DNA of 45,549 nt from Actinomycetota bacterium (GCA_009379915.1 WHSV01000022.1:1-45549), one strand, 5' to 3'; positions 32,088 through 41,029 are shown, numbered from the stretch's first letter. Notes: a model not told the origin generated them from the sequence alone. Numbers and translations are program-made.

Positions 32088-34196
32088 CTAGCGGGGAATG
32101 AGCTGGGAAGCCCCCACGGAGATCGTCTCGATCCTGTGAGGGCCGATAGCCATGTCGCGGCCGCCGACCGAACCATTCCAGCGTTCGTCGAAGGGGTTCC
32201 AGACGCGCACGAGCAGCTCGCCGTCTCGCCGGTAAACGCCGGACAGGGCGGGGACGTTCAGCTCGAGCAAGCGCCCCCGCTCGGGGAGCGATCCCCCTGC
32301 GCTCACCGGCATCCGCATCAGGGGGGCCGAGAAGGTCTCCGCGAGCGCGACGGGATCTCTCGGCTCGGGTGACGTCACGCCGAGGCGGCGGGTCATTCGT
32401 CCGATCAGTTGAGCCTCCGGCGTCGGGACGTCGGGCCCGGCCGTCACTCTGCGCGCGGCCAGGGTCTTCCGGCTGATCGTGCCCGCGCACCTCATGAGCG
32501 AGACCGCGAGCCCGCTGGGAACCACCTCGTACTCGAAGACGCCGTCGCCCAGAACGCAGGCTCCTCCAGCTACGACGAAGCCGCGCGCCGGCCACTGGCG
32601 CGGGGGCGGCTCGCTGTCCCCACCCTCGCCGATGGCCGGGCGTCGGGCGATCTCAAAGGGAGAACCGGCTCGAGCTTCGAGCGGTGCGCTCGGCGTTGCG
32701 AACTCCATCTGGACCCTGTGATCAGGGGCCCGGTTGTCGATGTCGACTTGAAGGCGCAGGAAGTCCTCGGCCGAATGCCGAGTCGCCCGGATGACCGCAT
32801 CGAAACCGTCGAACGAGCACGTCGCGGTTGCGCCCTCGATCCCGATCGTCGTCGCGTGGTCCAGCGGGCCCGAGGGTTCGAAGGTGTAGAGATCGCCGTG
32901 GTCGGCCTGGTCGACGAGTCGGAGCGACGTGGCAAGTTCGCCGTGCCGGAACGTCAGCCATCCCTCGTCGAGAACCGGCGCAACCTCCACTGAAGCGAGG
33001 GCCGGCGACGTGTCGACCGCCCAACCGAGAGGCGGCACTCCCTCCCGCTCGAACGGCGACATGTTGAACACGAGTTCTCCGTCGGCGTCGACCGTGTCTC
33101 TCAACATGTCGAAGGCCGCGTGGGCGATTCGGTTCGCAATCGCCCGGACCGCGCTCGTCCGTTCGTCGACCGCGCGCGCCACCTCGTCGGTTGAGCAACC
33201 ACACACGGAGTCGTGCGCTCCGTTCAGATGCAGCAGGTACCAGGCCTCGGCCAAGTCTTCGGCAGGCCACTCGAAGCCCGGAACCAAGGCCGCGAGGGGC
33301 TCCGCGTACCGCTCGAGGACCAGCTCGGCCCCCGCGCGCTCGGCCTTCTGCTGCGGTCTGACCGAGTAGGTGTTCGGCAACAGATTGGCGCGCGCCGCCG
33401 AGCGCAATTCACCGACCACGAGCGGCGCGTCGGGGGCTGGAGCGCGCCCGACAGTGTCTCGCAGGGGCGAGAGCGCCACGTCGATGCCGGCCGCGCGCGC
33501 GTGCCCGACGAGATCTGGAATCCGCGGGTTCAATTGTTCGTGGTCGTCTCCGGTCATCAGCATCAGGACCTGGCCGTCGCGCAACCACGGCTCGCTCCGG
33601 GCGAGCTCGCGCCCGAGTCGCTCGACGAAGTCCTCGTTCGTTCGCTCCATCCGCGCGCCCTGCGCGTAGCCAAAGGGCATATAGGTCACCAGCACCTCCG
33701 AGGAGTCGGGAGACCTCCAGAGAAACTCGGCGGTCTCCACCGCCGCCGGGACACCTCTCCACGCAACCGCCGTGTCGATGCCCGCGTTCGTCAAGATCTG
33801 AGGAAGCTGACCGACGTGACCGAACTGATCGGGAAGGTAACCGACGCGCAGCGCGCCCCCGAGATCGTCTCCGCGGCGCAGTCCGTCTTCGAGCGAGCGA
33901 ACGATCGACTCACCCGAGACAAGAAACTCGTCGACAAGCGTGATCCACGGGCCGCAGGACAAACGACCCTCGGCGATAAAGGAGCGCAACTCCTCGGCGC
34001 GCTCCGGACGGCGCGTGAGGTAGTCGTCGACGAGCGCGACCTGACCGTCGAGATGGAAGTGGGTGAGTCGCGGGTCGGATCCCATGGTGTCGAGCACGAG
34101 GTCGATCGTGGGGATCAAGCGTTCAACGAAGTCCTCGAAGGGCAGATACCACTCGCGGTCCCAGTGCGTGTGGAGTATCAGTCGGATCGAACGCAT
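32088..34196 (-). CDS. glycoside hydrolase family 38 alpha-mannosidase
   Basis: A 702-residue GH38-type enzyme that removes alpha-mannosyl residues with a zinc-bound site. The N-terminus LILHTHWDREWYLPFE carries two zinc ligands, GYLPDQFGHVGQLPQIL the nucleophile Asp, and LHLNGAHDSVCGCSTDEV the third-ligand helix region. No signal peptide is visible, so it is probably cytoplasmic, like MngB, which acts on mannosyl-glycerate. ATG 34196 starts MRSIRLILHTHWD; GTG 34205 is an alternative. It is not in an operon and no sugar transporter is nearby. Confidence 0.9.
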   Translation of the reverse strand: MRSIRLILHTHWDREWYLPFEDFVERLIPTIDLVLDTMGSDPRLTHFHLDGQVALVDDYLTRRPERAEELRSFIAEGRLSCGPWITLVDEFLVSGESIVRSLEDGLRRGDDLGGALRVGYLPDQFGHVGQLPQILTNAGIDTAVAWRGVPAAVETAEFLWRSPDSSEVLVTYMPFGYAQGARMERTNEDFVERLGRELARSEPWLRDGQVLMLMTGDDHEQLNPRIPDLVGHARAAGIDVALSPLRDTVGRAPAPDAPLVVGELRSAARANLLPNTYSVRPQQKAERAGAELVLERYAEPLAALVPGFEWPAEDLAEAWYLLHLNGAHDSVCGCSTDEVARAVDERTSAVRAIANRIAHAAFDMLRDTVDADGELVFNMSPFEREGVPPLGWAVDTSPALASVEVAPVLDEGWLTFRHGELATSLRLVDQADHGDLYTFEPSGPLDHATTIGIEGATATCSFDGFDAVIRATRHSAEDFLRLQVDIDNRAPDHRVQMEFATPSAPLEARAGSPFEIARRPAIGEGGDSEPPPRQWPARGFVVAGGACVLGDGVFEYEVVPSGLAVSLMRCAGTISRKTLAARRVTAGPDVPTPEAQLIGRMTRRLGVTSPEPRDPVALAETFSAPLMRMPVSAGGSLPERGRLLELNVPALSGVYRRDGELLVRVWNPFDERWNGSVGGRDMAIGPHRIETISVGASQLIPR

Positions 34197-34236
34197 AGCG
34201 ACCACTATGCAAGAAATCCGGATGCGTGCGGCTTTC

Positions 34237-34596
34237 TCATTCCGACTTGTGCCGGCCCGCCTGCCGCTCGGCGACCGGGGTCTCTATACCGTCGAGCACC
34301 CGCTGGAGGCCGAACTCGAAGTCGTCCTCGGGTTCCTGGAAGCCCCCCGACTCCCAGACGGCGGTCATGGTCGGGAAGCTCTCGACGTCGAAGATCTCCT
34401 CCCAGAATCCGATTCGCTCCGACCACCACTGGTCCTCGCTCACGCCGGTCTCCTTCACGACCTGAATCGCCTCGACCGCGCTCCGAGCCACGCCCTGGAC
34501 GTAGCCCTGGACCAGCTTGATTACGGCGACCATCTCGCTTCCCTTCAGGCCGATCCCCGCCACCGCCTCCAGCATGCCCGATTGGCTCGGCACCAT
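34237..34596 (-). pseudogene. TetR-family regulator, C-terminal remnant
   Basis: The frame encodes about 115 residues matching the C-terminal ligand domain of TetR regulators (PF02909 type), for instance ESFPTMTAVWESGGF and PEDDFEFGLQRVLDGIE near the end. The N-terminal helix-turn-helix is absent, and upstream sequence on this strand has no such motif in any frame. The truncation point, near 34597, coincides with that of the plus-strand permease remnant. A functional short protein is unlikely. Confidence 0.65.
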
Positions 34597-34599
34597 CGC

Positions 34600-34839
34600 G
34601 GAGTGGACCCGATTTCGTCAACCGTGTCGGCCACGCGCGAGCTATTCGGCAACGCGGGAGCATCCGCCGGAGGGTCTTGGATCGCGGAGAACGCAACGAT
34701 GATGGCGATCGTGTGGCCCTTGCTGATCGTCGTGGTCACGCTGCCCCTCGCGGTTCGCCGCTATCAGAACCTCGGCCGTCGAGGAGCTAACCGGCCAGGG
34801 AGCGAGCGACCTCCAGACTCGGGCCGATTCCGATCTTGA
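34600..34839 (+). pseudogene. ABC-2 exporter permease, C-terminal remnant
   Basis: The plus-strand frame reads DPISSTVSATRELFGNAG, then a membrane helix MMAIVWPLLIVVVTLPLAV and RRYQNLG, matching the last ~60 residues of drug-type ABC-2 permeases. Nothing upstream in this frame continues the permease. The remnant begins where the opposite-strand TetR remnant ends, and its 3' end overlaps the metalloprotease gene by about 50 nt. Confidence 0.65.
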
Positions 34840-36400
34840 CCTCGCCATCCGAGCACGTGATGACCGTGTCCTGCTCGCCGCCCTCGGCAACGAGGGCGGC
34901 GCCGCCTTCGGTGCTCTCGTCGTCGTCAGAGAACGATGCCGAGTACCACTCGGTGATCGACTCGCAGAGCCCGTCCGAACCCCGTCGCTGAGCCAGGGCG
35001 ATCCCGAGCGCGCTCCTGCCCCCGTCCGTCCACAGATCGAACTCGCCGCCTCCCCAGGCGCCGGCCGAGCTCAGGGGGTCGGCAACCGCCGCCGCCGTGT
35101 CGCCACCGGGGGCCTCGAACAACCACTTGAGCTCCGCGGCGCCGAACGAGCCCGACAGCGAACTCGTCCATCCGGCACCCGGATTACCCGTGTCTCGAGG
35201 GTCGACCGGCTCGGCATTCGGGTCGTAGCGCTCGGGAAAGAGCACCTGGTCGCTCGATGCGGGAGGCTCGTCGTAGGCCTTGTCGACGGCCGGCCAACCG
35301 CCGTCGCGTTGAAGCGCACAGACGAAACCGAGGCCGTCCAGGTACGGGAACTGAAGCTGCTGCTGAATGAAATGGGGCATCGCCTCGAGATCCTCCTGCG
35401 ACTGCTGCAGCTGCGGAGAGCCGGACAGCATCGACAGCTGGTCCGTGAGACTGAGGTGCGCGAGCGACCAGCGCTGCATCGTCAAGGTCGCGTCCCCCTC
35501 GACGACCGCGAGGGTCGCGAGGTCGGAGTCGGCGGTCTCGGGATCGGATCGCTCCGGGAGCGGAAGGTCGAGCGCCTGATCGGCGAGGGCGTGCTCGAGC
35601 TCGTGCGCGAGCGTCACTTGCTCGAGCGGACCCACCTGATCTTCGGCGAGGACCACGAGCTCCTCGGTCTCCGCAACGTAGAACCCGGCCACCTGGCCCT
35701 CGAGAACCTTCTTGCGAGTGCTGAACAGATCGGTCTGACGAGGAATCGCGCCGAGCGCCTCGAGGACCCGGCCCTCGAGATCTGCATCCCGGCGAGAGTA
35801 GTCCTCCGGGAAGAGCTCGCCCACCCGCTTCTCGAGCTGCGCTTTGGTGAGGAAGTTCGCGTCGACCGGCTTGTCGTAACGAAGCTCCCGGATCTTGGAG
35901 ACCTGCTTCGAGATCGAACCGACCAGCTTGCGGGGGCTCTGCTGCTTGGTGGGCGAGCCACCGCCGAACAGGTCTTCGAGTCCCTCGCCCCCGCCTCCGA
36001 ACAGATCACCGAGACCTCCTCCCCCGCTTCCCGAAGTGAGGCACTCCAGCAGGTCGGAGTTCGAGCCTCCCAGAAGGTCGCTCCCGCCACCGAGGTCGCC
36101 GAGGAGGTCGCCGAGATCGCCTTCGTCGCCACCGAGGTCGCCGAGGAGGTCGTCGAGAGGGTTCGCGGGGTCGTCCTGCTCGTTCGATTGAGCTCGTTCC
36201 TGCTCGTCGAGGCGGTCCTGGAGGTCGTTGGTGCGCCTGTAGCCCACGAAGGCAAAGGCGCTCACCGCGATCAGTGCGACCGCAAGCAGAGCCACGGCCA
36301 CCTTGACGCCGGAGCCGGCGAATCGCTTGGGGGGCTCTGGTGGTGGAGGAGGCGGTCCCGTGGATCCGGGCTCCTTCATCCAATACGGGTTTTGTCCCAT
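34787..36400 (-). CDS. membrane-anchored zinc metalloprotease-like protein
   Basis: A 537-residue protein. Residues 1-30 are proline-rich and cytoplasmic, about 33-53 form a single membrane helix (VKVAVALLAVALIAVSAFAFV), then a Gln/Glu/Arg coiled segment and a Gly-Asp-Leu-rich low-complexity region (about 75-150, units like DLLGDLGG and DLFGGG). The extracellular domain carries TLAHELEHALADQ, an HExxH zinc motif, and downstream VVEGDATLTM, a plausible third-ligand segment. Cysteines near the C-terminus (Cys about 488 and 517) could form a disulfide. Function unknown; a surface protease is the likely call. The ATG at 36400 precedes a normal N-terminus. Confidence 0.75.
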   Translation of the reverse strand: MGQNPYWMKEPGSTGPPPPPPEPPKRFAGSGVKVAVALLAVALIAVSAFAFVGYRRTNDLQDRLDEQERAQSNEQDDPANPLDDLLGDLGGDEGDLGDLLGDLGGGSDLLGGSNSDLLECLTSGSGGGGLGDLFGGGGEGLEDLFGGGSPTKQQSPRKLVGSISKQVSKIRELRYDKPVDANFLTKAQLEKRVGELFPEDYSRRDADLEGRVLEALGAIPRQTDLFSTRKKVLEGQVAGFYVAETEELVVLAEDQVGPLEQVTLAHELEHALADQALDLPLPERSDPETADSDLATLAVVEGDATLTMQRWSLAHLSLTDQLSMLSGSPQLQQSQEDLEAMPHFIQQQLQFPYLDGLGFVCALQRDGGWPAVDKAYDEPPASSDQVLFPERYDPNAEPVDPRDTGNPGAGWTSSLSGSFGAAELKWLFEAPGGDTAAAVADPLSSAGAWGGGEFDLWTDGGRSALGIALAQRRGSDGLCESITEWYSASFSDDDESTEGGAALVAEGGEQDTVITCSDGEVKIGIGPSLEVARSLAG

Positions 36401-36458
36401 TGTGGGACAGGCTACCCGTGACCCGGGTAAAGGGCGCGTAAGGACCCAGGCCCGATAT

Positions 36459-36677
36459 TCAGCTTGCTTTGCGTTGCCCGCGGATCACGAGGGAGTCGAG
36501 CAGCTTCGTGGCCGACCCGGCGATCTCGTCGACCGCCTCGTTGAACACGACCTCGTTGTGGCGCGCGGGCTTGCTGAAACCGCTCACCTTTCGCACGAAC
36601 TGCAGCGCAGCCGCTCGAATCTCTTCGTCACTTGCGGGTGTAGCTCCATCGCGGAGCGTCTTGATGCTTCGGCACAT
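36459..36677 (-). CDS. DUF2277 protein
   Basis: A 72-residue protein of the DUF2277 family, with MCRSIKTLRDGATPASDEEIRAAALQFVRKVSG at the start and FNEAVDEIAGSATKLLDSL near the end, which matches the family along its whole length. No function is established; it is small, soluble and common in actinobacteria. ATG 36677 gives the usual MCRxI start; GTG 36683 is possible. A ribosome site is not evident. Confidence 0.88.
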   Translation of the reverse strand: MCRSIKTLRDGATPASDEEIRAAALQFVRKVSGFSKPARHNEVVFNEAVDEIAGSATKLLDSLVIRGQRKAS

Positions 36678-36683
36678 GCCCAC

Positions 36684-37149
36684 AGCGTAACGGTTGCGCG
36701 CGCCTTGGATAACTCAGGGTTTCGAGGTCGGGCTCCCCACGGCTGCTTGAAATGAAGGGTTTCTCAACCTATTTCCTCATCAGTCCCTCAGACAAGTCCT
36801 CCAACTGAGGACATGCCTTCTCAAGCAGGTCATCATTGCGCTAGTCGACGGCTCGTAGTCGGCGTCGTCGTGATGGTGCTGTTCGACGGGCCGGCCCGCG
36901 CGTCGCTGGCTCTCGAACAGCGGCCTTCACTCGGGGATAGACGAGCGGGTCGCACAACTCGCGCCAGACGTGGCGCACGAGCCTGATCGAGACGGCCCGG
37001 GCGCAGGGTTACCGCCTGGGCGTCTGAGCCGCATCCGACCGGAAGGTGACGGGGTGGTGACGGTCAGGTGATGGTCGCCGCCCATGCTGGCGGGGGGAAA
37101 CGAACGAGTTCCTGACGGCCCATCCCTTGACACCTGGAGGTCCACGCTC
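36684..37149. other. gene-free stretch with a hairpin
   Basis: No supported gene. A perfect hairpin GTCCTC-CAACT-GAGGAC lies at 36796-36812, without a T run. Between 36830 and 37030 short plus-strand frames exist but lack starts, ribosome sites and recognisable similarity; decayed coding sequence is possible. Confidence 0.4.
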
Positions 37150-38643
37150 ATGTCTCACGGCCATGCCGAGCTCGGCGAATCCATTCCACAGTCGATCTTC
37201 TACGAGCAGGGCCGCTTCGGCCGCATGTTCCCGACGTTGCCGACCTTCGCAGCCGACACGAAACTGATGCGGGATGCACTCGAGGAGCTCGGGGCGAAAA
37301 ACGGACCGATGGACGCGCACGACGATCTGTCCGACCCCATCACTCTCATCACCGACCCGAGCAAGAGCGACAACAACCCGGACAACCCCACGATGACCGC
37401 GGGCTTCACCTTTCTTGGTCAGTTTCTCGACCACGACATGACATTCGATCCGTCGTCGAGCCTGGCTCGGCAGCAGGACCCGGAGTCCATCCGGAACTTC
37501 CGCATTCCCTCACTCGATCTCGACAATGTCTACGGAGGCGGGCCCGGCGCTTCGCCTCACCTTTACGACGCCACGATCGACGGAGGACGGACCACACTCC
37601 TGGTGGAAAAGATCAAGGGATCGAAGACCGTATCGATCGACAACAGGGCTCGCTTCGATCTCCCACGCAACAATCAAAAGACCGCGCTCATCGGCGACCC
37701 TCGTAACGACGAGAACCTCATCGTTTCCCAGCTGCACCTCGCGTTGCTCCGCTTCCACAACAAGGTGGTCGAAGACGTCAGGTCAGAGCTGGGCGGGGGG
37801 CATACCCCGAGCGAAGTCTTCTCCGAAGCGCAGCGCGTAGTTCGGTGGCACTATCAGTGGCTCGTCATCCACGAGTTCCTCGTCAAGACCGTCGGTCAGG
37901 AGCTGGTGGACGACATGCTGAATAATGGGCACAAGCATTTCAAGTGGAGGAACGAGCCCTACATTCCGGTGGAGTTCTCGGTGGCGGCCTATCGGTTCGG
38001 GCACTCGCAGGTTCGACCGAGTTATCGGGCCAACTTCGGAACAAGCGCCACCAATGCCGCCGAGCAGTTCTTCGCTTTGATCTTCGACCCGGGAGCCACC
38101 GATTCCGACGATCCGGCCGACCTCAGAGGAGGCAAACGAGCTCCACGTCGGTTCATCGACTGGCAGACGTTCTTCGATTTCGGCGACGGCAGGGCGCGTC
38201 GCAACAAGAAGATCGACACGACGCTATCGACCGCTCTATTCGACTTGATGGGCCAGTCACAGCACGAGCCGAACTCTCTTGCCAGCCGGAATCTGATTCG
38301 CAGCCTCACGATGAAGGTGCCGTCGGGACAGCGCGTCGCGAAGGCCATGCAACTTCCTGTTCTAGCTGCAGCCGACCTCGACGACCTCAGCGCCTTCAAC
38401 CTCCAAGGGCGTACGCCGTTGTGGTTCTACGTCCTCAGAGAGGCAGACGTCACGGCCAACGGTGAACGGCTCGGTCCCGTTGGCGGTCGAATCGTGGCCG
38501 AGGTGATCGTGGGACTTGTCCAGGGAGATCCGCACTCCTACCTGCGCCAGGACCCCGACTGGACACCCACCTACGGGCCGGATGGATCGTTCAACGCAGT
38601 CGATCTGCTCCAAGCTGCCGGAGTCGTGGCCGAGCTTCCTTGA
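37150..38643 (+). CDS. animal-type heme peroxidase family protein
   Basis: A 497-residue member of the peroxidase-cyclooxygenase superfamily (An_peroxidase, PF03098). Distal site: GQFLDHDMTFDP with Asp94 and His95. Proximal site: AAYRFGHSQVRPSY with His285, followed by the expected Asn/Arg region. LDLDNVYGGGP and GDPRNDENLIVSQLHLALLRFHN are typical of bacterial members. It should oxidise a substrate with hydrogen peroxide using heme. There is no signal peptide. The ATG at 37150 follows GGAGG by 9 nt. It stands alone. Confidence 0.9.
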   Translation: MSHGHAELGESIPQSIFYEQGRFGRMFPTLPTFAADTKLMRDALEELGAKNGPMDAHDDLSDPITLITDPSKSDNNPDNPTMTAGFTFLGQFLDHDMTFDPSSSLARQQDPESIRNFRIPSLDLDNVYGGGPGASPHLYDATIDGGRTTLLVEKIKGSKTVSIDNRARFDLPRNNQKTALIGDPRNDENLIVSQLHLALLRFHNKVVEDVRSELGGGHTPSEVFSEAQRVVRWHYQWLVIHEFLVKTVGQELVDDMLNNGHKHFKWRNEPYIPVEFSVAAYRFGHSQVRPSYRANFGTSATNAAEQFFALIFDPGATDSDDPADLRGGKRAPRRFIDWQTFFDFGDGRARRNKKIDTTLSTALFDLMGQSQHEPNSLASRNLIRSLTMKVPSGQRVAKAMQLPVLAAADLDDLSAFNLQGRTPLWFYVLREADVTANGERLGPVGGRIVAEVIVGLVQGDPHSYLRQDPDWTPTYGPDGSFNAVDLLQAAGVVAELP

Positions 38644-38756
38644 CGTACCTCGCGCTGGCTGACGCTTGCCCTCCCAATATAAGGAAACCGATCACCATCC
38701 CTGCGCTTGAACCTCGTGGCTATCGAGGTCGGTACACGTCGGCTCGGTGATCGATC

Positions 38757-39044
38757 TCAGATCTCGAATCTGGTGGATTGGCGCTCGACCACCGACTGGG
38801 GTGCCGTGACGACTAGGACGACGAGCGCGCGAGATGAGGGCGTTTTCATCCGCTTCTCGTACGTCTCAAGGAGAACACCGAGCATAGGGACATGCGCCCC
38901 TCCGGAGCCCGAGATGACATCAACGCAGCCGTCGGGTAGCAGGCGGGTTGCGGCAGGCCGCCGGTGTGTGGGATTGCCCGCTCAGGTGCAGGCGACCAGC
39001 TCGGTCAGCTCCTCTCGGGGGCGGTATTCGTGATAGGCCTTCAA
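38757..39044 (-). pseudogene. AraC-type regulator N-terminal remnant (DUF6597-like)
   Basis: On the minus strand YHEYRPREELTELVACT is followed by a TGA and then, in the same frame, RLLPDGCVDVISGSGG, before a stop at 38757. These resemble the N-terminal domain of some AraC-family regulators, where the TGA position usually holds a tryptophan, so TGG to TGA is likely. The DNA-binding half is missing, and there is no ribosome site before the putative TTG. Confidence 0.45.
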
Positions 39045-39132
39045 TGCTAGCGCTCGTCCGAAACGTTCAAGCTACGCCCGTACGACCTCGCTACCTTCTG
39101 CGAATACGTGAACGAGGAGAAGGAGATCGGCG

Positions 39133-39561
39133 ATGGATCAACGACTGAGCCTGATCACTCTGGGGGTCGCCGACGTCGCACGCGCCCAGGCCTTCTACGA
39201 GGCGCTCGGCTGGCACCTCGATGGAGGAGTCGACGACGAGACCGACCACGTCGCCTTCTTCCAGGCGGGAGGACTGATCCTCGCACTCTGGGACCGCGCC
39301 AAGCTCGAGGCAGACAGCGGCGTCGAGGACCGCGGGGGCTGGGGAGGGGTGACGCTGGCGTACTGCGTCCGCTCGCCCGAGGAGGTCGACGCAGTGCTCG
39401 CCGGGGCCGGGGCCGCGGGAGCGACCATCGCCCGCTCCGGAGCCAAGACGTTTTGGGGCGGCTATTCGGGAGTGTTCATCGACCTCGACGGCCACCCCTG
39501 GGAGGTGGCCCACAACCCGGGCTGGACCGTGCACGACGACGGCCGGACGACGCTCGAGTAA
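39133..39561 (+). CDS. VOC (glyoxalase/dioxygenase-fold) protein
   Basis: A 142-residue vicinal-oxygen-chelate domain protein with paired beta-alpha-beta-beta-beta modules: LITLGVADVARAQAFYEALGW at the N-terminus, LALWDRAKLE, and GYSGVFIDLDGHPWEVAHNPGW near the C-terminus, with the last Glu a usual metal ligand. The ATG at 39133 follows GAGGAGAAGGAG. Members include glyoxalase I, fosfomycin-resistance proteins and many of unknown function; this one cannot be placed. It lies alone between an AraC remnant and the accessory region. Confidence 0.9.
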   Translation: MDQRLSLITLGVADVARAQAFYEALGWHLDGGVDDETDHVAFFQAGGLILALWDRAKLEADSGVEDRGGWGGVTLAYCVRSPEEVDAVLAGAGAAGATIARSGAKTFWGGYSGVFIDLDGHPWEVAHNPGWTVHDDGRTTLE

Positions 39562-39971
39562 AGCCGGGGGGCGTCCACGCTCAGGAGATTTGGTCCCGCT
39601 GAGGCAAGCGGACCCCTCTCGGTGCGCGGCCGACGGCTCGGCGTATGAGACTCCCATGCCTGCCGCCGGAAGACCTCCCCGCCCTATCGATGGCTCGGTA
39701 CCAGCGAGGAGATCGTGCCGACCTACAGAATCCCGGCGCTGGTGCGCGCACCAGGAGATCACGTGGAGGTGGCGGGACGTTGTGAACCGCATCGCCCTCT
39801 TCAAAGCGCTGGAATGAGTGCGCTCCCTCGTGATTTAGGAGCGTTCTCGCATTAGGGAGATGGGTGGTGGAGCTGATTGATCGGTGCGCGAACCGCGAGC
39901 TCGGAAAGAGGCCGTCGATCTCACCGGCATGAGGACCGGATTCGAGCGTCCAACTGATTTAGGGTTACGAC
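39562..39971. other. gene-free stretch at the left border of the accessory region
   Basis: No supported gene; frames here lack ribosome sites and have shadow-like composition. It contains copy 1 of the ssrA-like repeat at 39763-39811. Confidence 0.5.
39763..39811 (-). repeat. ssrA-3'-end-like repeat, copy 1
   Basis: About 49 nt (plus-strand start GTGGAGGTGGCGGGACG) match 41074-41123 with a few substitutions and a 2-nt indel. On the minus strand it ends CCGCCACCTCCAC, similar to acceptor-plus-T-arm ends of tmRNA genes. A possible degenerate attachment site. Confidence 0.5.
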
Positions 39972-40385
39972 GTGGCAAGGCTCTTTCGATGGCTTCGGGA
40001 GCGGCGCACGGGCCGTCACGCCCACGCCTATGCCGCTCTCAGCGAGATGCGCGAACGAACAGCTCGATTGCCTGGCGTCGAAGTCGTGTTCGTGCAACAC
40101 GTCTATCAATATGCTCGACGCGGAACGAAGGCGATTGTCCGTTTAGACCGCAGGGGAGAGCAACGCGACGCATGGTTCTGGTGGAGCCGGGTCCGTCCCG
40201 GTCAGATGGCGGCCGTGCAGGTGTCGACAGGGTGGGGGCCACATAGCGAACGCGACGGCGTCCTATATGTGGGAGGCGAGCAAACGGGTTCCGGAATTCA
40301 CCAGCTGATGTCGTCACGAGATGTGAATCGTGCCCGGCGCCACTACGAGCACACCAATCGATTCGAACGGCCGATCGCCGGATAG
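39972..40385 (+). CDS. hypothetical protein, 137 residues
   Basis: A GTG-initiated frame with protein-like composition: basic N-terminus (ARLFRWLRERRTGRHAHAYA), then VEVVFVQHVYQYARRGTKAIVRLDRRGEQRDAWFWWSRV and a Trp/Gly-containing second half, VQVSTGWGPHSERDG. I recognise no family and see no membrane segment or signal peptide. A weak TAGGG precedes the start. It lies just inside the accessory region, upstream of and convergent with the second MazF-type gene. It may be a decaying or poorly known accessory gene. Confidence 0.5.
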   Translation: MARLFRWLRERRTGRHAHAYAALSEMRERTARLPGVEVVFVQHVYQYARRGTKAIVRLDRRGEQRDAWFWWSRVRPGQMAAVQVSTGWGPHSERDGVLYVGGEQTGSGIHQLMSSRDVNRARRHYEHTNRFERPIAG

Positions 40386-40442
40386 CCTGTTAGGGGAGTG
40401 GATTCATTGGTTGCGCGTCTCATTTGTTCGCCTGTGACGAAG

Positions 40443-40787
40443 TCAACGGCCAAGGACCACATCGATTCCACCCAGGATGAGCTCAAGCTGTGTCCTCGGG
40501 ACTCGTCCAACGTGCTCCGAGAGCACAGATCGGTCAATGGCCACGATTTGCGAGACGTTCGCCACCGAATCCTTGGGCAGCCCGGTGCGCCGTGCCTTCA
40601 GAAGCACGTTGCCGGGAGCCGAGGCCCAGCGGAGATTGCTCGTCAGAGGCACCACTACTACCGTCGCCAAGCGGCTCGCGTTAAGGGCATCGCCCTGAAC
40701 GATTACGACTGGTCGTGTGAAGCCAGGACCGGAGCCCACAGGATCAGGCAGCGAGCCCCAAAAGACGTCTCCCTGGGCGACTACCAC
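40443..40787 (-). CDS. PemK/MazF-family toxin, second copy
   Basis: A 114-residue MazF-fold protein: VVAQGDVFWGSLPDPVGSGPGFTRPVVIVQGD at the N-terminus, VVVVPLTSNLRWASAPGNVLL, and GLPKDSVANVSQIVAIDRSVL. It should be a sequence-specific endoribonuclease held inactive by the adjacent antitoxin. The GTG start at 40787 overlaps the antitoxin 3' end by 7 nt. It is not closely similar to the toxin at 8577, so the two modules look separately acquired. Confidence 0.9.
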   Translation of the reverse strand: MVVAQGDVFWGSLPDPVGSGPGFTRPVVIVQGDALNASRLATVVVVPLTSNLRWASAPGNVLLKARRTGLPKDSVANVSQIVAIDRSVLSEHVGRVPRTQLELILGGIDVVLGR

Positions 40788-41017
40788 TCGCTACGTTCGA
40801 AAGTTCGGCGGCCGGCTTCAGCCAGCCACGGATCGGGGTTTGGATCGATGTCGGCGAGGGCCGCATCCATGGCCTGGGTGAGCGCGCCGGGATCACGCCG
40901 GAGCAGATACTCGGACAACGCCTCCTGGTACAGCTGGCTCCGAGACTTGCCCGTCTTGCGAGCCATTTCCTCGGCTCTGCTAAAGAGCTCATCAGGAATC
41001 GAAACGGCTGTTTTCAT
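40781..41017 (-). CDS. ribbon-helix-helix antitoxin, second copy
   Basis: A 78-residue MazE-like protein with MKTAVSIPDELFSRAEEMARKTGKSRSQLYQEALSEYL as the DNA-binding ribbon-helix-helix part and a C-terminal toxin-binding tail with ADIDPNPDPWLAEAGRR. The ATG at 41017 is 6 nt from a good -10 box, so the message is probably leaderless; the open frame upstream is non-coding in character. The order antitoxin-toxin with overlap is canonical. Confidence 0.9.
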   Translation of the reverse strand: MKTAVSIPDELFSRAEEMARKTGKSRSQLYQEALSEYLLRRDPGALTQAMDAALADIDPNPDPWLAEAGRRTFERSEW

Positions 41018-41029
41018 ACCGGGAGTATA
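41015..41029 (-). promoter_or_regulatory. -10 box and inverted repeat at the second antitoxin start
   Basis: On the minus strand TATACT (41024-41029) precedes the ATG at 41017 by 6 nt, placing the transcription start at or next to the start codon. ATAC-TCCCG-GTAT around it is an inverted repeat suitable for autorepression. A clear -35 was not found. Confidence 0.6.

Noticed and set aside
39590-39817. 75-residue plus-strand frame containing ssrA-like repeat copy 1
   Set aside because: No ribosome site, Arg/Pro-rich shadow-like composition.
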